From Malus domestica (taxonomy: Eukaryota > Streptophyta > Magnoliopsida > Rosales > Rosaceae), in contig NC_091675.1 in NCBI RefSeq assembly GCF_042453785.1, positions 5,778,501 to 5,842,500 of the forward strand: a DNA stretch of 64,000 bases, read 5' to 3'. The notes under the pieces were generated by a model. The model was not told the DNA's origin. It did no database searches and was given only the letters and a program-made list of their open reading frames with translations. Shown here one piece after another: positions 23,861 through 35,659 of this stretch; positions within the stretch are counted from its first letter, which is position 1; each line of letters opens with the position of its first letter. Position numbers and translations under genes: made by a program.

Positions 23861-24662
23861 GTAACTTAATTTTTACGTTTCTCTTTGGTCTTCGTATTTT
23901 GGTTGAATTTATGCATAATCCGATCGTTACTTGGTTCAGAAAAACCAACAATCCAACTGGATTTAATTCTCAAGTTTTTTCTTTTACACTTTAAAATCAT
24001 TGTTCTTGTTATGAATTCTGAAATTTCTGTCAGTGGGTTGTTGCTAAATTGGTTTAATTCGCATTTGGGCGTTCTGTAGCTTTAATTTTATCTCTGATTT
24101 CAAGCTGTGGTTCTTTGAAATTGAAAATTTAGTTTGTTTTCTGCACTTGAATCTGCATATTATGTACCTGTCTGGTTTAGTTGAATTTCAATTCGGGTTT
24201 TCGATTCCCAAATGGGTTCAAGTTCTTGCTGTTACCTGTCACAGATTTTATTAGAAAATGAATGAGTCAAGCTTAAACCTTTTTTTATATGTTTTGGTTT
24301 ATGTGCTTGACCAGAGGAACCCAAAAGAGGGACTGCATTCGGGTGGGCATCGTGAACGATGGACAAGGGTTAGGGTTTACTGAGCTGCAGAGATAATTAG
24401 TACAGGGTTAGGGTTTGCTGAGCTGCAAAGATAATTAGTACAGTACTTGAATGCCGTTGTATTTTTGTGCTTGATGTTAATTTCCTTGTTTGCAATAGCA
24501 ATCTTATTAGCGATAGAAGCTTGAATGCTCGATCCAGATGTCTTATGTGTTTAGTCCCACTTTTTTTTTAGAACATATCGAAAACCTTAACTTTATGGCG
24601 CATAGGGGTGTTTGCAATTTGAAATTACAGAAATTACAGAATTTTTTTCGTTTCATATGCAG
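23861..24662 (+). other. Probable 5' UTR intron of the DPH4-like gene
   Basis: A GC-rich leader (about 23720-23860) ends GAAG before GTAACT. The sequence before the coding ATG has the acceptor TTTCATATGCAG ending at 24662. A 5' UTR intron of 802 bp is inferred; no coding frame is affected. Confidence 0.55.
24367..24442. repeat. 38-bp tandem duplication carrying telo-box motifs
   Basis: Two adjacent 38-bp units (24367-24404 and 24405-24442) each start GGGTTAGGGTTT, which contains the telo-box core TAGGGTTT. They lie in the inferred 5' UTR intron of the DPH4-like gene. Confidence 0.85.
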
Positions 24663-24693
24663 TGAAGCTAATCGATAGCAAGTAGCTACGAGT

Positions 24694-25221
24694 ATGTTTC
24701 TTTGCAACAATTCCATTCAGGAAACTCACTATGAAATACTTTCCGTGAAACAAGATGCAAGCTATGAAGATATCCGAGCAAGCTATCGATCTGCCATCCT
24801 TGATAGTCATCCTGATAAATCACAAAGTACCTCTGGATCGGGAGATAGATTCCTGAAGGTGCAAAAGGCTTGGGAAATCCTTGGCGATTCAAGGTCTCGC
24901 GCACTTTATGATAGCGCACTGCGAGCTTCTAGTCTTGATGCTATGGTTGCAGAAGATATCAGCTTAAAAGATGTGATGGCTGAAGATGCGGGAGAGGCCA
25001 TTCAGCTCTTTTACCAGTGCCGGTGTGGTGACTATTTCTTCGTTGATTCTTTGGAGTTGGAGAAGATGGGATATGCTTTGTTAAGAGATGGAAGGAAAAT
25101 ATCTTTCGAGGCACAAAACGCATTGCCAGCATCGCTTGTCATCCCCTGCGGGTCTTGTTCTTTGAAAGTTCGGATGTTGATCAATTCAGATGATTTTGTT
25201 ACGATTGTTGATAACCATTGA
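24694..25221 (+). CDS. DPH4: DPH4-type J protein with CSL zinc finger
   Basis: Predicted homologue of DPH4/DNAJC24, the J protein with a zinc-binding CSL domain that acts in diphthamide synthesis on elongation factor 2. The coding sequence is uninterrupted, 175 aa. The J domain spans about residues 11-76 with the HPD motif at 39-41 (ILDSHPDKSQ) and WEILGDSRSRALYD closing it. The CSL finger follows at about 95-165: Cys109-x-Cys111 (FYQCRCGDYF) paired with Cys152-x2-Cys155 (IPCGSCSLKVR). Length and order match the family. The ATG at 24694 sits 31 bases after an inferred 3' splice site. Diphthamide function is inferred from the family. Confidence 0.9.
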   Translation: MFLCNNSIQETHYEILSVKQDASYEDIRASYRSAILDSHPDKSQSTSGSGDRFLKVQKAWEILGDSRSRALYDSALRASSLDAMVAEDISLKDVMAEDAGEAIQLFYQCRCGDYFFVDSLELEKMGYALLRDGRKISFEAQNALPASLVIPCGSCSLKVRMLINSDDFVTIVDNH

Positions 25222-25981
25222 ACGGGGGACGAAGTCTTTCGTTTCAAGATTTTAGTTTCAACAGCTTAAAATGACGGGAGCCTTGTGTGTTTCAAGTTGA
25301 AATTTCATAGAAAATGTGACAAGTTGGATGATTGAAACAGAGATTAGAGAAAGGCCTAACTATGATTATTTTCTCTATAGTTTTAGTCGTCGCGATTTAA
25401 GTTTTGTAGTTTACTCCTTGTATCAATATAAAGACGTCCTAATTTCGTGATTTTTTCATAGAATTTGCAATTTTTTGTTTTTGATACACGGAATTCGCAA
25501 GTGATAAACATTTGCGCTGTTTTTATCTTTTTAATCCAAAAATTTGACGGAAATGAGTCCTTATTCTTTAAATGTTACGATTAACAAATTACATAACTTA
25601 AATCGCAACACTTGTATGGGCCCTTGCATGAGTTTGGTTGCATCAGGAACCCATTACTCTGTTATTTTATTTTATTTTCTCAATAACAAAAAAATAAAAA
25701 TAAAAATCACGTCTTGAAGAAACAAAATCAAAATTGGGTCTACGATTCTCAGCGAACCGATCAGTTGTTGATTTTCCAATCGATCCGATAAGGTTGAAAC
25801 CCTAATTCTCTATTCCCAGGTTCGATCTTTTCCTCCTTTATGGTAATTTCACAAAAAAATAAATAAATTAGGGCACCGTTCTTCCTCTGATGAAAGAAAT
25901 TTGATTTTCATCAAAGATTGTGTTTTTGGGTATTTTAAACTAAAATTCCCAGTTGGGTTTCTCATAAATCGGAAACAGGAG
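25222..25981. other. Intergenic DNA between DPH4-like and TPR-like genes
   Basis: 3' UTR of the J-protein gene and promoter/leader of the next gene. No other feature seen. Confidence 0.5.
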
Positions 25982-26377
25982 ATGGGTTCTGCAGAAAAAA
26001 GCTCCCAGTGGCGGAGCGTGTTCGACGGCGTGAAGCTGAAGACCATCAAAGCAATGCCGGAAGCTCTAATGGCGGAGATCAACACAGCAATCTGCAATCT
26101 CGAGTACGCACGCGCCACCGCTCTTGTCGACTCTCCGTCTTCTTTGTCTTCGACGGCGAAAACCGAGATCCCTGATCAACCGGAATACAATGCACGAATG
26201 GCGGACCAAGCCTACAAGGCAGGCTGCGCAGCCTTGGCAGCTGGGAAACTCGACGAGGCCCTTCTCTCTCTGAACACTTCTCTCTCTATGTGCCCGCCTG
26301 ATCAGACCTCTGCGGTGACCAAGCTCCACTCTTTGATCTCTCTCACATCTCGGCAGCTCCATAAGTCCACCAGCTGA
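25982..26377 (+). CDS. Small TPR-like protein, unknown function
   Basis: Uninterrupted 131-aa frame starting MGSAEKSSQW. The N-terminal half (VFDGVKLKTIKAMPEALMAE) is helical. Residues about 68-104 (EYNARMADQAYKAGCAALAA then GKLDEALLSLNTSLSMCP) have the spacing of a single tetratricopeptide-like helical pair. An upstream in-frame ATG at 25901 would add 27 residues of AT-rich, UTR-like sequence; I prefer 25982. No signal peptide or membrane segment. Base composition is clearly GC-richer than the flanks, as expected for real coding DNA. I do not recognise a named family. Confidence 0.75.
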   Translation: MGSAEKSSQWRSVFDGVKLKTIKAMPEALMAEINTAICNLEYARATALVDSPSSLSSTAKTEIPDQPEYNARMADQAYKAGCAALAAGKLDEALLSLNTSLSMCPPDQTSAVTKLHSLISLTSRQLHKSTS

Positions 26378-26996
26378 GTTTATCTTGTCCTTTATAATTA
26401 ATGCAAGCGATGGTGGGGAAGGAGGAATCGAACTCAGGATCTCGAGTGCAGCGGACTTTATTATGACATCAAAATTTGGGATGTTTGATTCCAAGTTTCC
26501 ATGCTTTTTTCATGCGGATTTGGAGGTCGGCAACAATAATGTGGAGCTATTTAATGATCAATCAATTGGGGAACAGGGGAGATGTAGACATTAGTGTCCG
26601 GAGCAGATTTCACGAGGGTGATTGGTGATGGAGATGATGCTTTAAAGCTCTACAGATAAAGATAAGGTTTGAGTACGTGTATGGTTGTATAGGTAGAGGA
26701 TTTTCCTTTGTTCTTGCCTAAAGGTCTAAACTTGGTTGATTGTTTGATCAGTTGAGATATGAATGATGTATTTAACCATGGTTAATCATTATTAGAGAAT
26801 ATCATCTGTTCTTTTCTAAATTTTGGTTTTTTTTTTTTATTAATTTAGATATGATTGGTGTCGTTATCGAGTAAATCTGACCCATCACCAATTATATGCA
26901 ACTATGTGTTTAGTCGTCATGAAGGACTTGCCTAATACTTTTAACCTAATAGTATCGAGGGCAAGTGTCATGCATTGTTATGTGCTTTATTTTTTC
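26378..26996. other. 3' flank of the TPR-like gene
   Basis: 3' UTR and AT-rich sequence. Nothing else seen. Confidence 0.45.
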
Positions 26997-27218
26997 GGAG
27001 GCGGATTGTCTACCTTCCTGTTTGGGTGCCCTTCCCATTCTTTTTTATTTGTGCAGTCACAGTTAAGTCACGTCAATATTTTATATTGTTATTATTTTTT
27101 GTCTTATTATCTTTGTAAAAAAAATTAATATAAAATATTGACGTTATTTAATCGTGACCGCACAAAATAAGAGAGGATGGGAAGGGTACCCAAACAAAAA
27201 AGCAAACAATTTGCCTCC
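26997..27218. mobile_element. Mutator-type MITE, family A copy 3
   Basis: Ends GGAGGCGGATTGTCTACCTT and, inward from the right, GGAGGCAAATTGTTTGC. Inner arms carry GTGCAGTCACAGTTAAG and its partner. The flanks are T-rich, so the duplication is ambiguous. Confidence 0.75.
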
Positions 27219-27594
27219 TTTTTTTTTCTACTTTGGCAACTCATTATTGGTTTGGGACCCGTCCCACTGGCATACGTGATCTAGTTATTAGAGAATTGAA
27301 CCGAGTGTCAAGGGAGACTAGAGAAAATAAAATCAAAGATATTGCTCAAGATATCTCAGACTCATGATCTTTCTTTGTTATGATGTTTACTAGAATTGAA
27401 CGGCCATGAAATTTCTAATTAGTTTCTGTTGGGACACCACATTAATTTCAACTAGTTTCCATTGTCTTTCAATGAAAATGAAATTGGGGAAAGATGCCAA
27501 ATTTATGTGTTAACCTGTGTCAAGATTTTCTTCAGTTGAGATAACATTTTGAGGGCACTCTCACTTTAGGAAAATTCAACAAATAGCTTCGTAA

Positions 27595-27702
27595 GCGTGG
27601 GTTTGGCCAGTTAGCCTAATGTGTTTGCTTTTAGCACTCAAGTTCGAGTTGCTCTTCTTGTAACTTAAAGTAATTTAGAATCCTGTCTTGTTAAAAAAAA
27701 AA
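27595..27702 (+). mobile_element. Possible short SINE
   Basis: GGTTTGGCCAGTTAGCCTAATG and a B-box-like AAGTTCGAGTT about 35 bases on, ending in an A-tail at 27692-27702. Weak evidence. Confidence 0.4.
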
Positions 27703-27862
27703 ACAAATATGTCAAGATTAGGTTTGGTATCATGTCCTAATTCCCATGACTTCAACTTAAAGCATGAAAAATGAAGACTACAGAAGCAGCACTAAATAAA
27801 GAAAAAAAAAACTGAAGAAACGGATTGAAGTTACAGGTCTTCTTCAATGGGAATAATATTAA

Positions 27863-28016
27863 GGGAACTTTAACGAAAAGCTTCCGGTACTGTTCATTTT
27901 AACGAAAAACCATATTTTTACACTAAAAAGTCAATCCTGGTACTATTTATTTTACCATTTATTTTGTCCTTATCGTTAAAACTTAAAGTTTTCAAGCTAT
28001 TTTCATTAGTTTTCCT
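27863..28016. mobile_element. Mutator-type MITE, family C copy 1 (154 bp)
   Basis: Left end GGGAACTTTAACGAAAAGC; right end ATTAGTTTTCCT. Flanked by the 9-bp duplication TAATATTAA (27854-27862 and 28017-28025). A same-length copy in opposite orientation lies at 60336-60489. Confidence 0.85.
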
Positions 28017-28318
28017 TAATATTAATGGCTGTGAGATAAGCAAAAGCGTTTTCAACCTCAAAGGGAGGAGTTTTAGCTTTTGTTAAAACGTCTAATATGC
28101 TTTTTTAGCTTTGTCTTTAACCCAAAGAATAGAAACCAATCTTCTCCATTTTTCCAATAAGCTGAGAAGCCGCTGTCAAAAAAAGCAGGTGAATGTCTAA
28201 TCCGAACATCATGTCGAGTAAGAATGACACACACCAAAAGCACTAGTTTTGTAGGTATCTCAAAGCACCTCTGGCTTACAGCTTACAAACCCAAAGCACC
28301 TTTTTTTTTCACTCCAAC

Positions 28319-29048
28319 ATGAGCATCTTTTATCACGAAGATGAACAATCACCAAATCCTTCCAAAAGATGCAAATTTCTTGCTGCTTGTCTCACCGATG
28401 CGTTTGCGAATTGCCATACCGGCAGAAAGCTTTCGGTTTCGAGCCGTGCGGAGGAGTGCTTGACAAGCGACTTTGATGAGGAACAGGAAGTAAGCTATGT
28501 ACCCGAACAAAGATTTTCCTTATAAGGTTTTCATGTTTTTATTAATGTACGAGTGTTTTACAGGTTGTTTTATCATTTTTAGTTACTTGCTTTTTCTCTA
28601 TCAGGTTATTGTGTCTGCGATTCGAAGCCGTGCTATGGAAAAGCTGAGGCGCAAGCCGCGCAGCTTCTCAGATAGCTTTTCTTTTGTCTACTCTTCTAAA
28701 TCGGGTGATTTATTCATAACACAGAAAGGAGTGGAAAAGCAGGAGGATCATGAAGACGATGAGAAAGCAGATTTTTTATCGGTTGCAAGCTGCCTTTCTT
28801 GCTGCTCAAGCGACGCTGCAAGTAGAGACGTGTTTCTTTCTGTCAAGACAAGCTTGTCGCGCTGTTCGAGCCTTAATGGGATCGAGTTTATAGATTTTCC
28901 AAAGCAGTCCATAATTCAGCAGTTCCGTCATTGTGAAGGCTGGCCGTTTGGGCTTTGCCGGAAGGCTGTGTTGCTTCCACCGCTGCCAAAGTCGCCCTCT
29001 GAGTCGTGGTTGTGGAAAAAAGGCACTAAGTTTGTTAAGATGGTTTAA
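28319..29048 (+). CDS. Ser/Cys-rich plant protein of unknown function
   Basis: Two exons, 28319-28489 and 28605-29048, joined in phase (CAGGAA|GTAAGC; CTATCAG|GTT), 204 aa. The N-terminal part contains KRCKFLAACLTDAFANCHT. The middle is a serine/cysteine cluster (SVASCLSCCSSDAASRDVFL; VKTSLSRCSSL), preceded by an acidic stretch near KQEDHEDDEK. The C-terminus has a compact conserved-looking block (FRHCEGWPFGLCRKAVLLPP, then LPKSPSESWLWKKGTK). No signal peptide, membrane helix or catalytic motif is visible. I recognise the C-terminal block as typical of an uncharacterised land-plant family but cannot name it. Confidence 0.75.
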
Positions 29049-30002
29049 AGTCGGAGCTCCTCCACCCCCACCACCAACAAAGGAGGTTCAAAGTTCAAGT
29101 TATTCAAAGTTATTTCGTGTTTAGATGATTAAATGGATGGAATACAATGCAATTACAAAAAAGTTTTAGTTATAATGGTAATGTTATACTTTGTGATAAG
29201 TAAAGCTATCATATATGCAAATGCATAAATGGACCAAAATGTTAGTATTTAAATGTGTTATAACGAATTAGTATACTTAAATGTTCTTACTTTGACATAT
29301 TATAATGATTTAGTGTAACGAAACGTCTATACTTAAAAATTTGGTAACACAAAAGAAATTATGCAAAATACATGTGTACCAAAAATTTCGTACTTAAAAT
29401 TTTCTTATACAAGTTGCTTACCATAAATGGTTGATACAAAATGTAAACAAATAAATGAATATTATTGGACACTTAAATAAGGAAACCCATGAAATTACAA
29501 AAAAAAAAAAAAAAAAAAAGGCAAAAAACTGGCATTGAATACATACGTCGACGTTTAATGGAGTGTGTTTGGACATTTTAATGTTTCTTATACCAGTTAC
29601 TTACCATTTCTGTTTCTTCTCTATAATCGGATGTTTTGAGGGTCTTAAATTTGTCTAATTTCTTGTAACATTTTGGCTAAAATAGACATCTAGAATAAAG
29701 TTACTTACCATTTCTGTTATACAAATCTCATGGACCATTTTGGCTAAAATAGACATCTAGAATAAAGTTTATTTGTGAGAAACAACTGTTTAAGAGAGAA
29801 AAAACAAAAACAATTAAAAAGTACAAGCCATACTGAAATCTAAAGAACCCCAGAAGCCAAACCCGGAGCACAAGACGAACACCCCTACACAAGAAACTAG
29901 AACTAAACCGTTCGAGCGGGGCGTTCGAGCACAGAACGCTTGGAGACGACGATCGAGTAGACGAATCCTTTTAGCTTCGACCTTTGTGCTTCTTTTTATC
30001 GC
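29049..30002. other. Intergenic DNA
   Basis: AT-rich with a 19-base A-run near 29501-29519. A short direct repeat (ACCATTTTGGCTAAAATAGA, close copies near 29666 and 29733) is present. No gene seen. Confidence 0.45.
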
Positions 30003-30732
30003 TCAAGTCACGGCAAACAACATGGAAAACAGCATTAGCAATAATGTCACCGCGAGAACCCCCTTGCAAAAGCATGCGTCAACGTCATCATTACGACGTT
30101 CAGATTTGAGGAGGAGAGCCTTTAATCCATCGTAAGTAATGGGTTTTCCACGAACCTTAGAAGTGACATTGTCAAAACGAGAGCCGACATTGTTGATGAC
30201 GACTTCAATGATCTCGGTCTCAGGAACAGGAGAACCAGCTAACGTTAGCTCATGCGTAAATCGTAATAGTGTCGACGCGTTGAAGAAATTCAGTAATCGA
30301 TGAGAAACCGCGAGTAGTGCGATGAAGACGACTACGGAGCTCTGAGATATATTTCTGATGCGAAGAGGCAAATCGTTTCTCCAAAGCTTGCCAAGTTTCG
30401 CGAGCAGTATGGTACCGGTGAGCGGTGTCACCAAGCGCATAATGGCTTATGGAGGCATTGATACAGGAGAGAACAAGCTGGTCCTCTTCAACACAATCTT
30501 TAAAATCACGGTTGACAGTGTCGGTTTTGTTTCCAGCATCGTCGGAGAGAAACTGAGGAGGACAGGGAGAAGAACCATCCACAAAACACATGAGGTTATG
30601 ACTTTTAAGCAAAGGAACAATTTGGGACAACCAAATAGGGTAATTACTGGAATCGAGTTTGATGGTGATGACGTGAGAGACGTTGGGAAGAACAGACCGG
30701 GCGACAGAAGCAGAGGTAGAAGAGTTGGCCAT
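30003..30732 (-). mobile_element. Copia-type gag fossil
   Basis: A minus-strand stretch encodes a typical Ty1/Copia gag start (IKLDSSNYPIWLSQIVPLLK; SSHQKYISELRSRLHRTT). It is broken, and no pol region, paired LTR or target duplication is visible here. It is treated as an old partial retrotransposon copy. Confidence 0.8.
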
Positions 30733-31720
30733 CGGACAAACAAAATAGTTCCGGTGAAAAGAGAGAAGGATCGAGGGACAACAATCACGAGGTTATGATT
30801 GCTCGAAAAACATGTGGTAGAACTTAAGTTGCCACAGAACTATGTGGAGAAAGGCGACAATTAGACTGGAGGCGGTTTGTGTTACACTTGTAACACACAT
30901 AAAGAGATTAACGCCGTATGAGATTATCACAGTAGCAAGTAATAAAATCTAGGACGACTAATTCAATAAATTTGATCAGAGATGAATTCTAAATTGAAGT
31001 TGTTACGAAGAACTATGAGATTATAGAGAATTTTAAATTTATCATAAATCCTTTATTTTCAACTCGTGCATCGTTCACCATTCAAATGTGTATATAGTCT
31101 TGCAGTGGGAGAAAATCTAGGACGACTAATTCAATACATTTGATCGGAGATGTAGCTCGAATTCGGGTAGTTTATTTCGGCCATCGTGGATTCCCATATC
31201 CAAAACCAGCTCGAACTAATTTGTGATTAGACCTGATATTTACTTTCACGACGTGTCCAGTCCGATACATAACGATGTCCATTGAGTACACGTTAACATT
31301 TTAGAGTACTATTGCAGTTCCCCATTTAACCAAATAAATTGAACGTTCTTTTGTTTAGTCCGTGTCTACAAAACGAATGTGTAAAAAAATGGACCGTCAA
31401 TATGTCATTAATAATGTGACACCATGATTTCCAATAAAATGTAAAGACGTATTATCGTTGCATATTGTTGACAATTGTTCCATCATCAATATTATCAACT
31501 CAACAGAAGCAGATGAAACAAATCACACTGAAATTACTTGACGAAACAAACCTACAACGTTATACTCTATCACAACGAAAGAACAAAAGATCAAGAACGA
31601 AATTCTCTTATTAACTGTCATCAGAATCTGAACATCTGGCCTGTTTCCAAATATCCAACAAACACGATTCCAAAAACCGAAAAGCTTCCAATTACGGTAA
31701 CATTCTCTGAAATTCTGGGG
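30733..31720. other. Intergenic DNA near the Copia fossil
   Basis: AT-rich. The 35-bp block AAATCTAGGACGACTAATTC plus its tail occurs twice (about 30946 and 31112), suggesting a local duplication. No gene seen. Confidence 0.45.
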
Positions 31721-33395
31721 TTAAGCTCTTTGCTCAATATATGACCCGGAAAGTCCAGACGTTCCCAGAACAGAGATCTGCAATCAGAATACAAAATCAA
31801 ATGAGCAAGTCTACAAATAGATTCGCATTGATTTGCACGCTTGCGAATGTTCCAAATAGGAGTCCCTACACTGCGGGATAATAAGAAACCAGGTACCACA
31901 AATGCCGAAATGAAAAGCTTGATGCCAAAGCATTGTTTATACTGAAAGACCCCTTTCCAGTTCCCACGGGAAGAGAAGGAGAAAATAAGGGGCGGAGTAT
32001 CATTAAAAAGGTCGTACCCAGTGCACAAGGCTCCCGCTTAACGCAGGGTCTGGGAGAGGTGAATGTCGGCTAGCCTTACCCCCATTTATGGGGAGGCTGC
32101 TCCCAAGTCTCGAACCCGAGACCTACCGCTCATGGGCGAAGGCACTTGCCATCGCACCAAGTGCGACCTCTCGGGCGGAGTATCATTACCAGACTTAAAA
32201 TATATATCCTCAAACACGTCAATTTTGATCTTCTATTCTCCTAAGTGAGCTAAATGAGTAAGATAATTTTGCTTCAATGCTGCTCATACGGATAAGAAAA
32301 GTACCAAATGACTGCACCTATGATTTGATATGGCTTTCTCAAAAGGTAATATCATGAATTATAAATGTTATTGACCGAAAATCTTATCTAGCTATGACCT
32401 TAATCATCTTTATATTAATACCTTTCCCCACTCAGAACCGATGCCACTGCATCTCATCTTCAAGTATATCAGCTTAGTTCCCAACTCTGTCTCAACCTTC
32501 TTCCTCAAATAGGTCTCCTCAGGCCCGAATGCATCCAAATAGGTAATGTAGCGACTGTAAATGGTCTTCAGTGCATTCACATACTCATCTGACAAGGGCT
32601 TGACATTCTACAGACAATACGAAAACACAAAAATCAAAAGAATTGCATAGACAGACAACAGTGAAACCACAAAGTCCCTAATGATTATAATACCTCTCCG
32701 CTCATACCAACACTGTCATCAAGTTCCATCTTCAAATTAGTAATCATCCCGCCGAACTCCTCAACAGCCTCCGCTGCCCGGAAAACATTTGTGACAACCT
32801 CTTTGCCAGTCTGGTCATCAGTATTCTGAGACAATGCCGCCTTCGCTTCATGGACGACACTATTGGGCAATTCATCCCAACTTGCAGCCAGCAAATCCTT
32901 GAAAACATTGAGCAGCGCAGGGTCTTTAATGGCAGGCAAGTGACTCACATCATCACTATAAAATTTCCTACTTCCCAACCCCCTTGAAAACGGGGACTTG
33001 TAATCATCTGAGGATTTGCAACATACCCACATGGAATTTCAGCAGAAAATAAAAAAATTTACAAAACCCAAATCATTTTGCAACACACGAAGCTCAAATA
33101 CGCAGTTTTTATGCAGAACATCAGATTGCAACAATAACCCATTTCAATTTTGCTTCATATCTATAAAAAAAAAATTCATTGAAACAAGAAATTGAAGTCG
33201 AATAAAGAAGGGGGAGGTACCGGAAGAGAGGCCCTTGGCGACGGGGGATGAGGAATTTAAGAGGGTTCGCGCAGCAGCGGCGGAAGAGTGGAGAGGCTGA
33301 GAGTGGCGTAGTAGCTGCTGGTTAGCGGCGGCTATTCGATAAGATCTGCAAGAGACTGAGCGGTACAGCGATCTCAAAGCTATCATCTTCTCCAT
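31721..33395 (-). CDS. SDH5: Succinate dehydrogenase subunit 5, mitochondrial
   Basis: Plant-specific accessory subunit of respiratory complex II in the inner mitochondrial membrane. Exons 33221-33395, 32694-33007, 32422-32607 and 31721-31777 total 732 nt, 243 aa. Residues 1-55 are an Arg/Ser/Ala-rich mitochondrial presequence (LRSLYRSVSCRSYRIAAANQ). The mature part shows FYSDDVSHLPAIKDPALLNV, FRAAEAVEEFGGMITNLKME, FGPEETYLRKKVETELGTKL, LKMRCSGIGSEWGK and the family-end LGTSGLSGSYIEQRA. Exon 2 begins with an unusual insert (SPFSRGLGSRK) from use of the acceptor at 33008. The start is MEKM at 33395; the second Met is also possible. Intron 3 contains an Au-like SINE in sense orientation. Confidence 0.93.
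32006..32172 (-). mobile_element. Au-like tRNA-derived SINE in SDH5 intron 3
   Basis: On the minus strand: an A-box region in TTGGTGCGATGGCAAGTGCC, the B box GGTCTCGGGTTCGAGACTTG, body GGGGGTAAGGCTAGCCGAC and the end GCACTGGGTACGACCTTTTT. The perfect 16-bp direct repeats GGGCGGAGTATCATTA (31990-32005 and 32173-32188) frame it. It lies in the same strand as the host transcript. Confidence 0.92.
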
Positions 33396-34707
33396 TATTA
33401 CGGAAGTTTACCAGAAAATCAAAGGCAGGGAAAACTGGGAAAGGAGAGACGGGGTTGCAGAACGGCAAGTGGATTTGTTGACACCTTTGGACAACAACAG
33501 TTAGATTCCCAGGTGGAAATTACTTTTGGGCTTTTATGTTGGGCTTCAGCCTATAAGATTGGGCTGGATACCTGAATTTGTGATGGTGCATATTTTTTCT
33601 TACGATCGCATTGGTTGCAGTTAGATAATGTTTTTCGAAATTTAAACTCATCAAAACGAAATTGGTACAGTGGTGATGCTCACCACCACTTACGCATGAT
33701 GAGCCAAAATATTAACGACTTTGGGGTGAGCAGTGGGTTGAGCAAGACTGCTTTAGTCCATCCATATTTATTTTGCTAGATGGCTCCTTTAGGGTTCAGC
33801 TCGTTCGTGCAACTTTCCGTGCTTCGACTCCGAGTTTAGTTTGTTGAAGCATTTAAAAATCCAACATAAGAAACACAAAATAAAATACGACGTAAATTTG
33901 TTGTTCCACTATTTATAGTATCAAGGTTGGTTTTGCGATTCACAAACTTTTTTAATGTTACTAATTTGTTATAAAATGTTTTATCCCTTCCAGAATCACT
34001 TCCCGACAAACCCTTGGCTAGAAAGAACATCAATATAAGATTAATTAAAGATATGTTGATATGTTGATTTTAAGTGTACGATGGCAAAGTGAGGAGAAAA
34101 GTAATGTTATTGCAACAATCTTCAAATTTCAAAGTGTGAAAAGTCAAAATTGTTGGACATTTTTCATATCCCCATTGCCCACGCAAACACACATTTTCAA
34201 GCTTTTTTTTTTCAACGCAGGTAGCTGAAATCTTGTGTTTGTATTTTTAATTTTTATCCATGTCTTGAGTTCGTAACTTCCTTTTATTTAAATTATTGTA
34301 AAAATTTATAATTCTTTACGCTTTCTTTAATAATAATAGATTTTATAAAAAAAAGTAGCTGAAATCTTTAAGGCTGCAAATCAAATTATTAGACCTTGCT
34401 TTGTCACATTTTCATGTTCCGGAAAGAAACACGTCTTTGATTATTTAACTTTTTCTTTTGTTTATTTAATTTCGAAATTTGACCACTTTTAGAAAACTAA
34501 TTGATGTCCAATCAAGAATGTTCTTGGTGGTTGCTTCGTGTATTTTTGGTTAAGCTGGCTGCTTCGTATATCATAATTGTTCCTAATGGAATTGGCTGGA
34601 ACTTTGTTTGTAATTCTTTTTTTATTAATATTTTGTTTTTAATTTTATAATTCTTTTTCACACAGAAACGTATTTCTTTGTGTTTGATTAATACAAATTG
34701 CTAGTAA
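33396..34707. other. Intergenic DNA
   Basis: Promoter side of SDH5, then AT-rich sequence with no recognisable gene. Confidence 0.45.
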
Positions 34708-35517
34708 GTTAGGTTATCTCCAACCGAAAGAGGGCCAGAGAGCTCTCTTTGGCCTTATAGCCTTTCAAGAAGTTAATATTTTAATCAACAGTGTCAGGTT
34801 ATTTTTCTTACCATCTCCAACCGAGGGGCCAAATGGCCAAATGCCAAACATAGCCATGTGACAAAAAATCATCTTCAACCGAGGAGGCCAAAGGGTCATA
34901 GGGCCAAACATAATTTATTATTTTAATTGAATTAATATGGTTACTTAAATTAAACTACCTCAATAATTTTACGATAGATTGCCAATAAATTTTCGATTTG
35001 GAATTTCAATAATTTTACATCTCAGATTTCGATTGCCACGTGTCGATGTGTGAGTAACTTTGCAGATTTCTTGTCGATAAGGAATCTCAATAATTTTACA
35101 TCTCGGATTTTGAGTGCCACATGTCTCGGATTTCATGTTGTTAAATGTTTTTTTTTATGTTGTATAATTTTTATCATGTTTAATGTTACTTAATGTTATT
35201 TAATATTGTTTAATATTGTTTACTGTTGTTTCATGTTACTTAATGTTATTTAATGGCTTAGGAAGTTATAGGAAAAAAAATAGAATTGAAAAAAAAAATT
35301 GAAAAAAAAATAAAATAAAATATAACAGTTAGCTGACGTTAGCAACTAGCCGTTGGTTTCAAACGCCTAGCCCGACCCGAGGTTGGTTGGGTTGGGCCAT
35401 TCGGTTAGCCCTTTTCTCCTTTTTTGGTTAGGTGGGGCCCACGAGCTATTTTAGTGTCATTTCAGGCTATTTTCGGTCCTATGACCCTCTGGCCGGATCA
35501 ATTGGAGATGGCTTTAG
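34708..35517. mobile_element. About 0.8-kb non-autonomous TIR element
   Basis: Left GTTATCTCCAACCGAAAGAG; inward from the right GCCATCTCCAATTGATCCGG, followed on both sides by GGCCAGAG-type sequence. Two further internal copies of ATCTCCAACCGAGG-like motifs lie near 34812 and 34872. No transposase frame. Confidence 0.65.
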
Positions 35518-35659
35518 TACCCACAAAAATGTCTACATACATACACGCTTTAGCTTAAAGAGTAAACATTTTTAATACAAGGCTTAAACTTGTGACATAG
35601 TTCGCACATCGTAGGGCTTAATCCAATTCTCTCACCTTTTAAAATAGAACATCGTGGTC

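Noticed and set aside
26066-26494. A 142-codon minus-strand frame
   Set aside because: Antisense shadow of the GC-rich TPR-like coding sequence.
30358-30798. A plus-strand frame across the Copia gag fossil
   Set aside because: Antisense shadow; the recognisable gag residues are on the minus strand.
31621-32028. A minus-strand frame across the last SDH5 exon and intron
   Set aside because: Intron read-through; the true final exon is the 57-bp piece 31721-31777.
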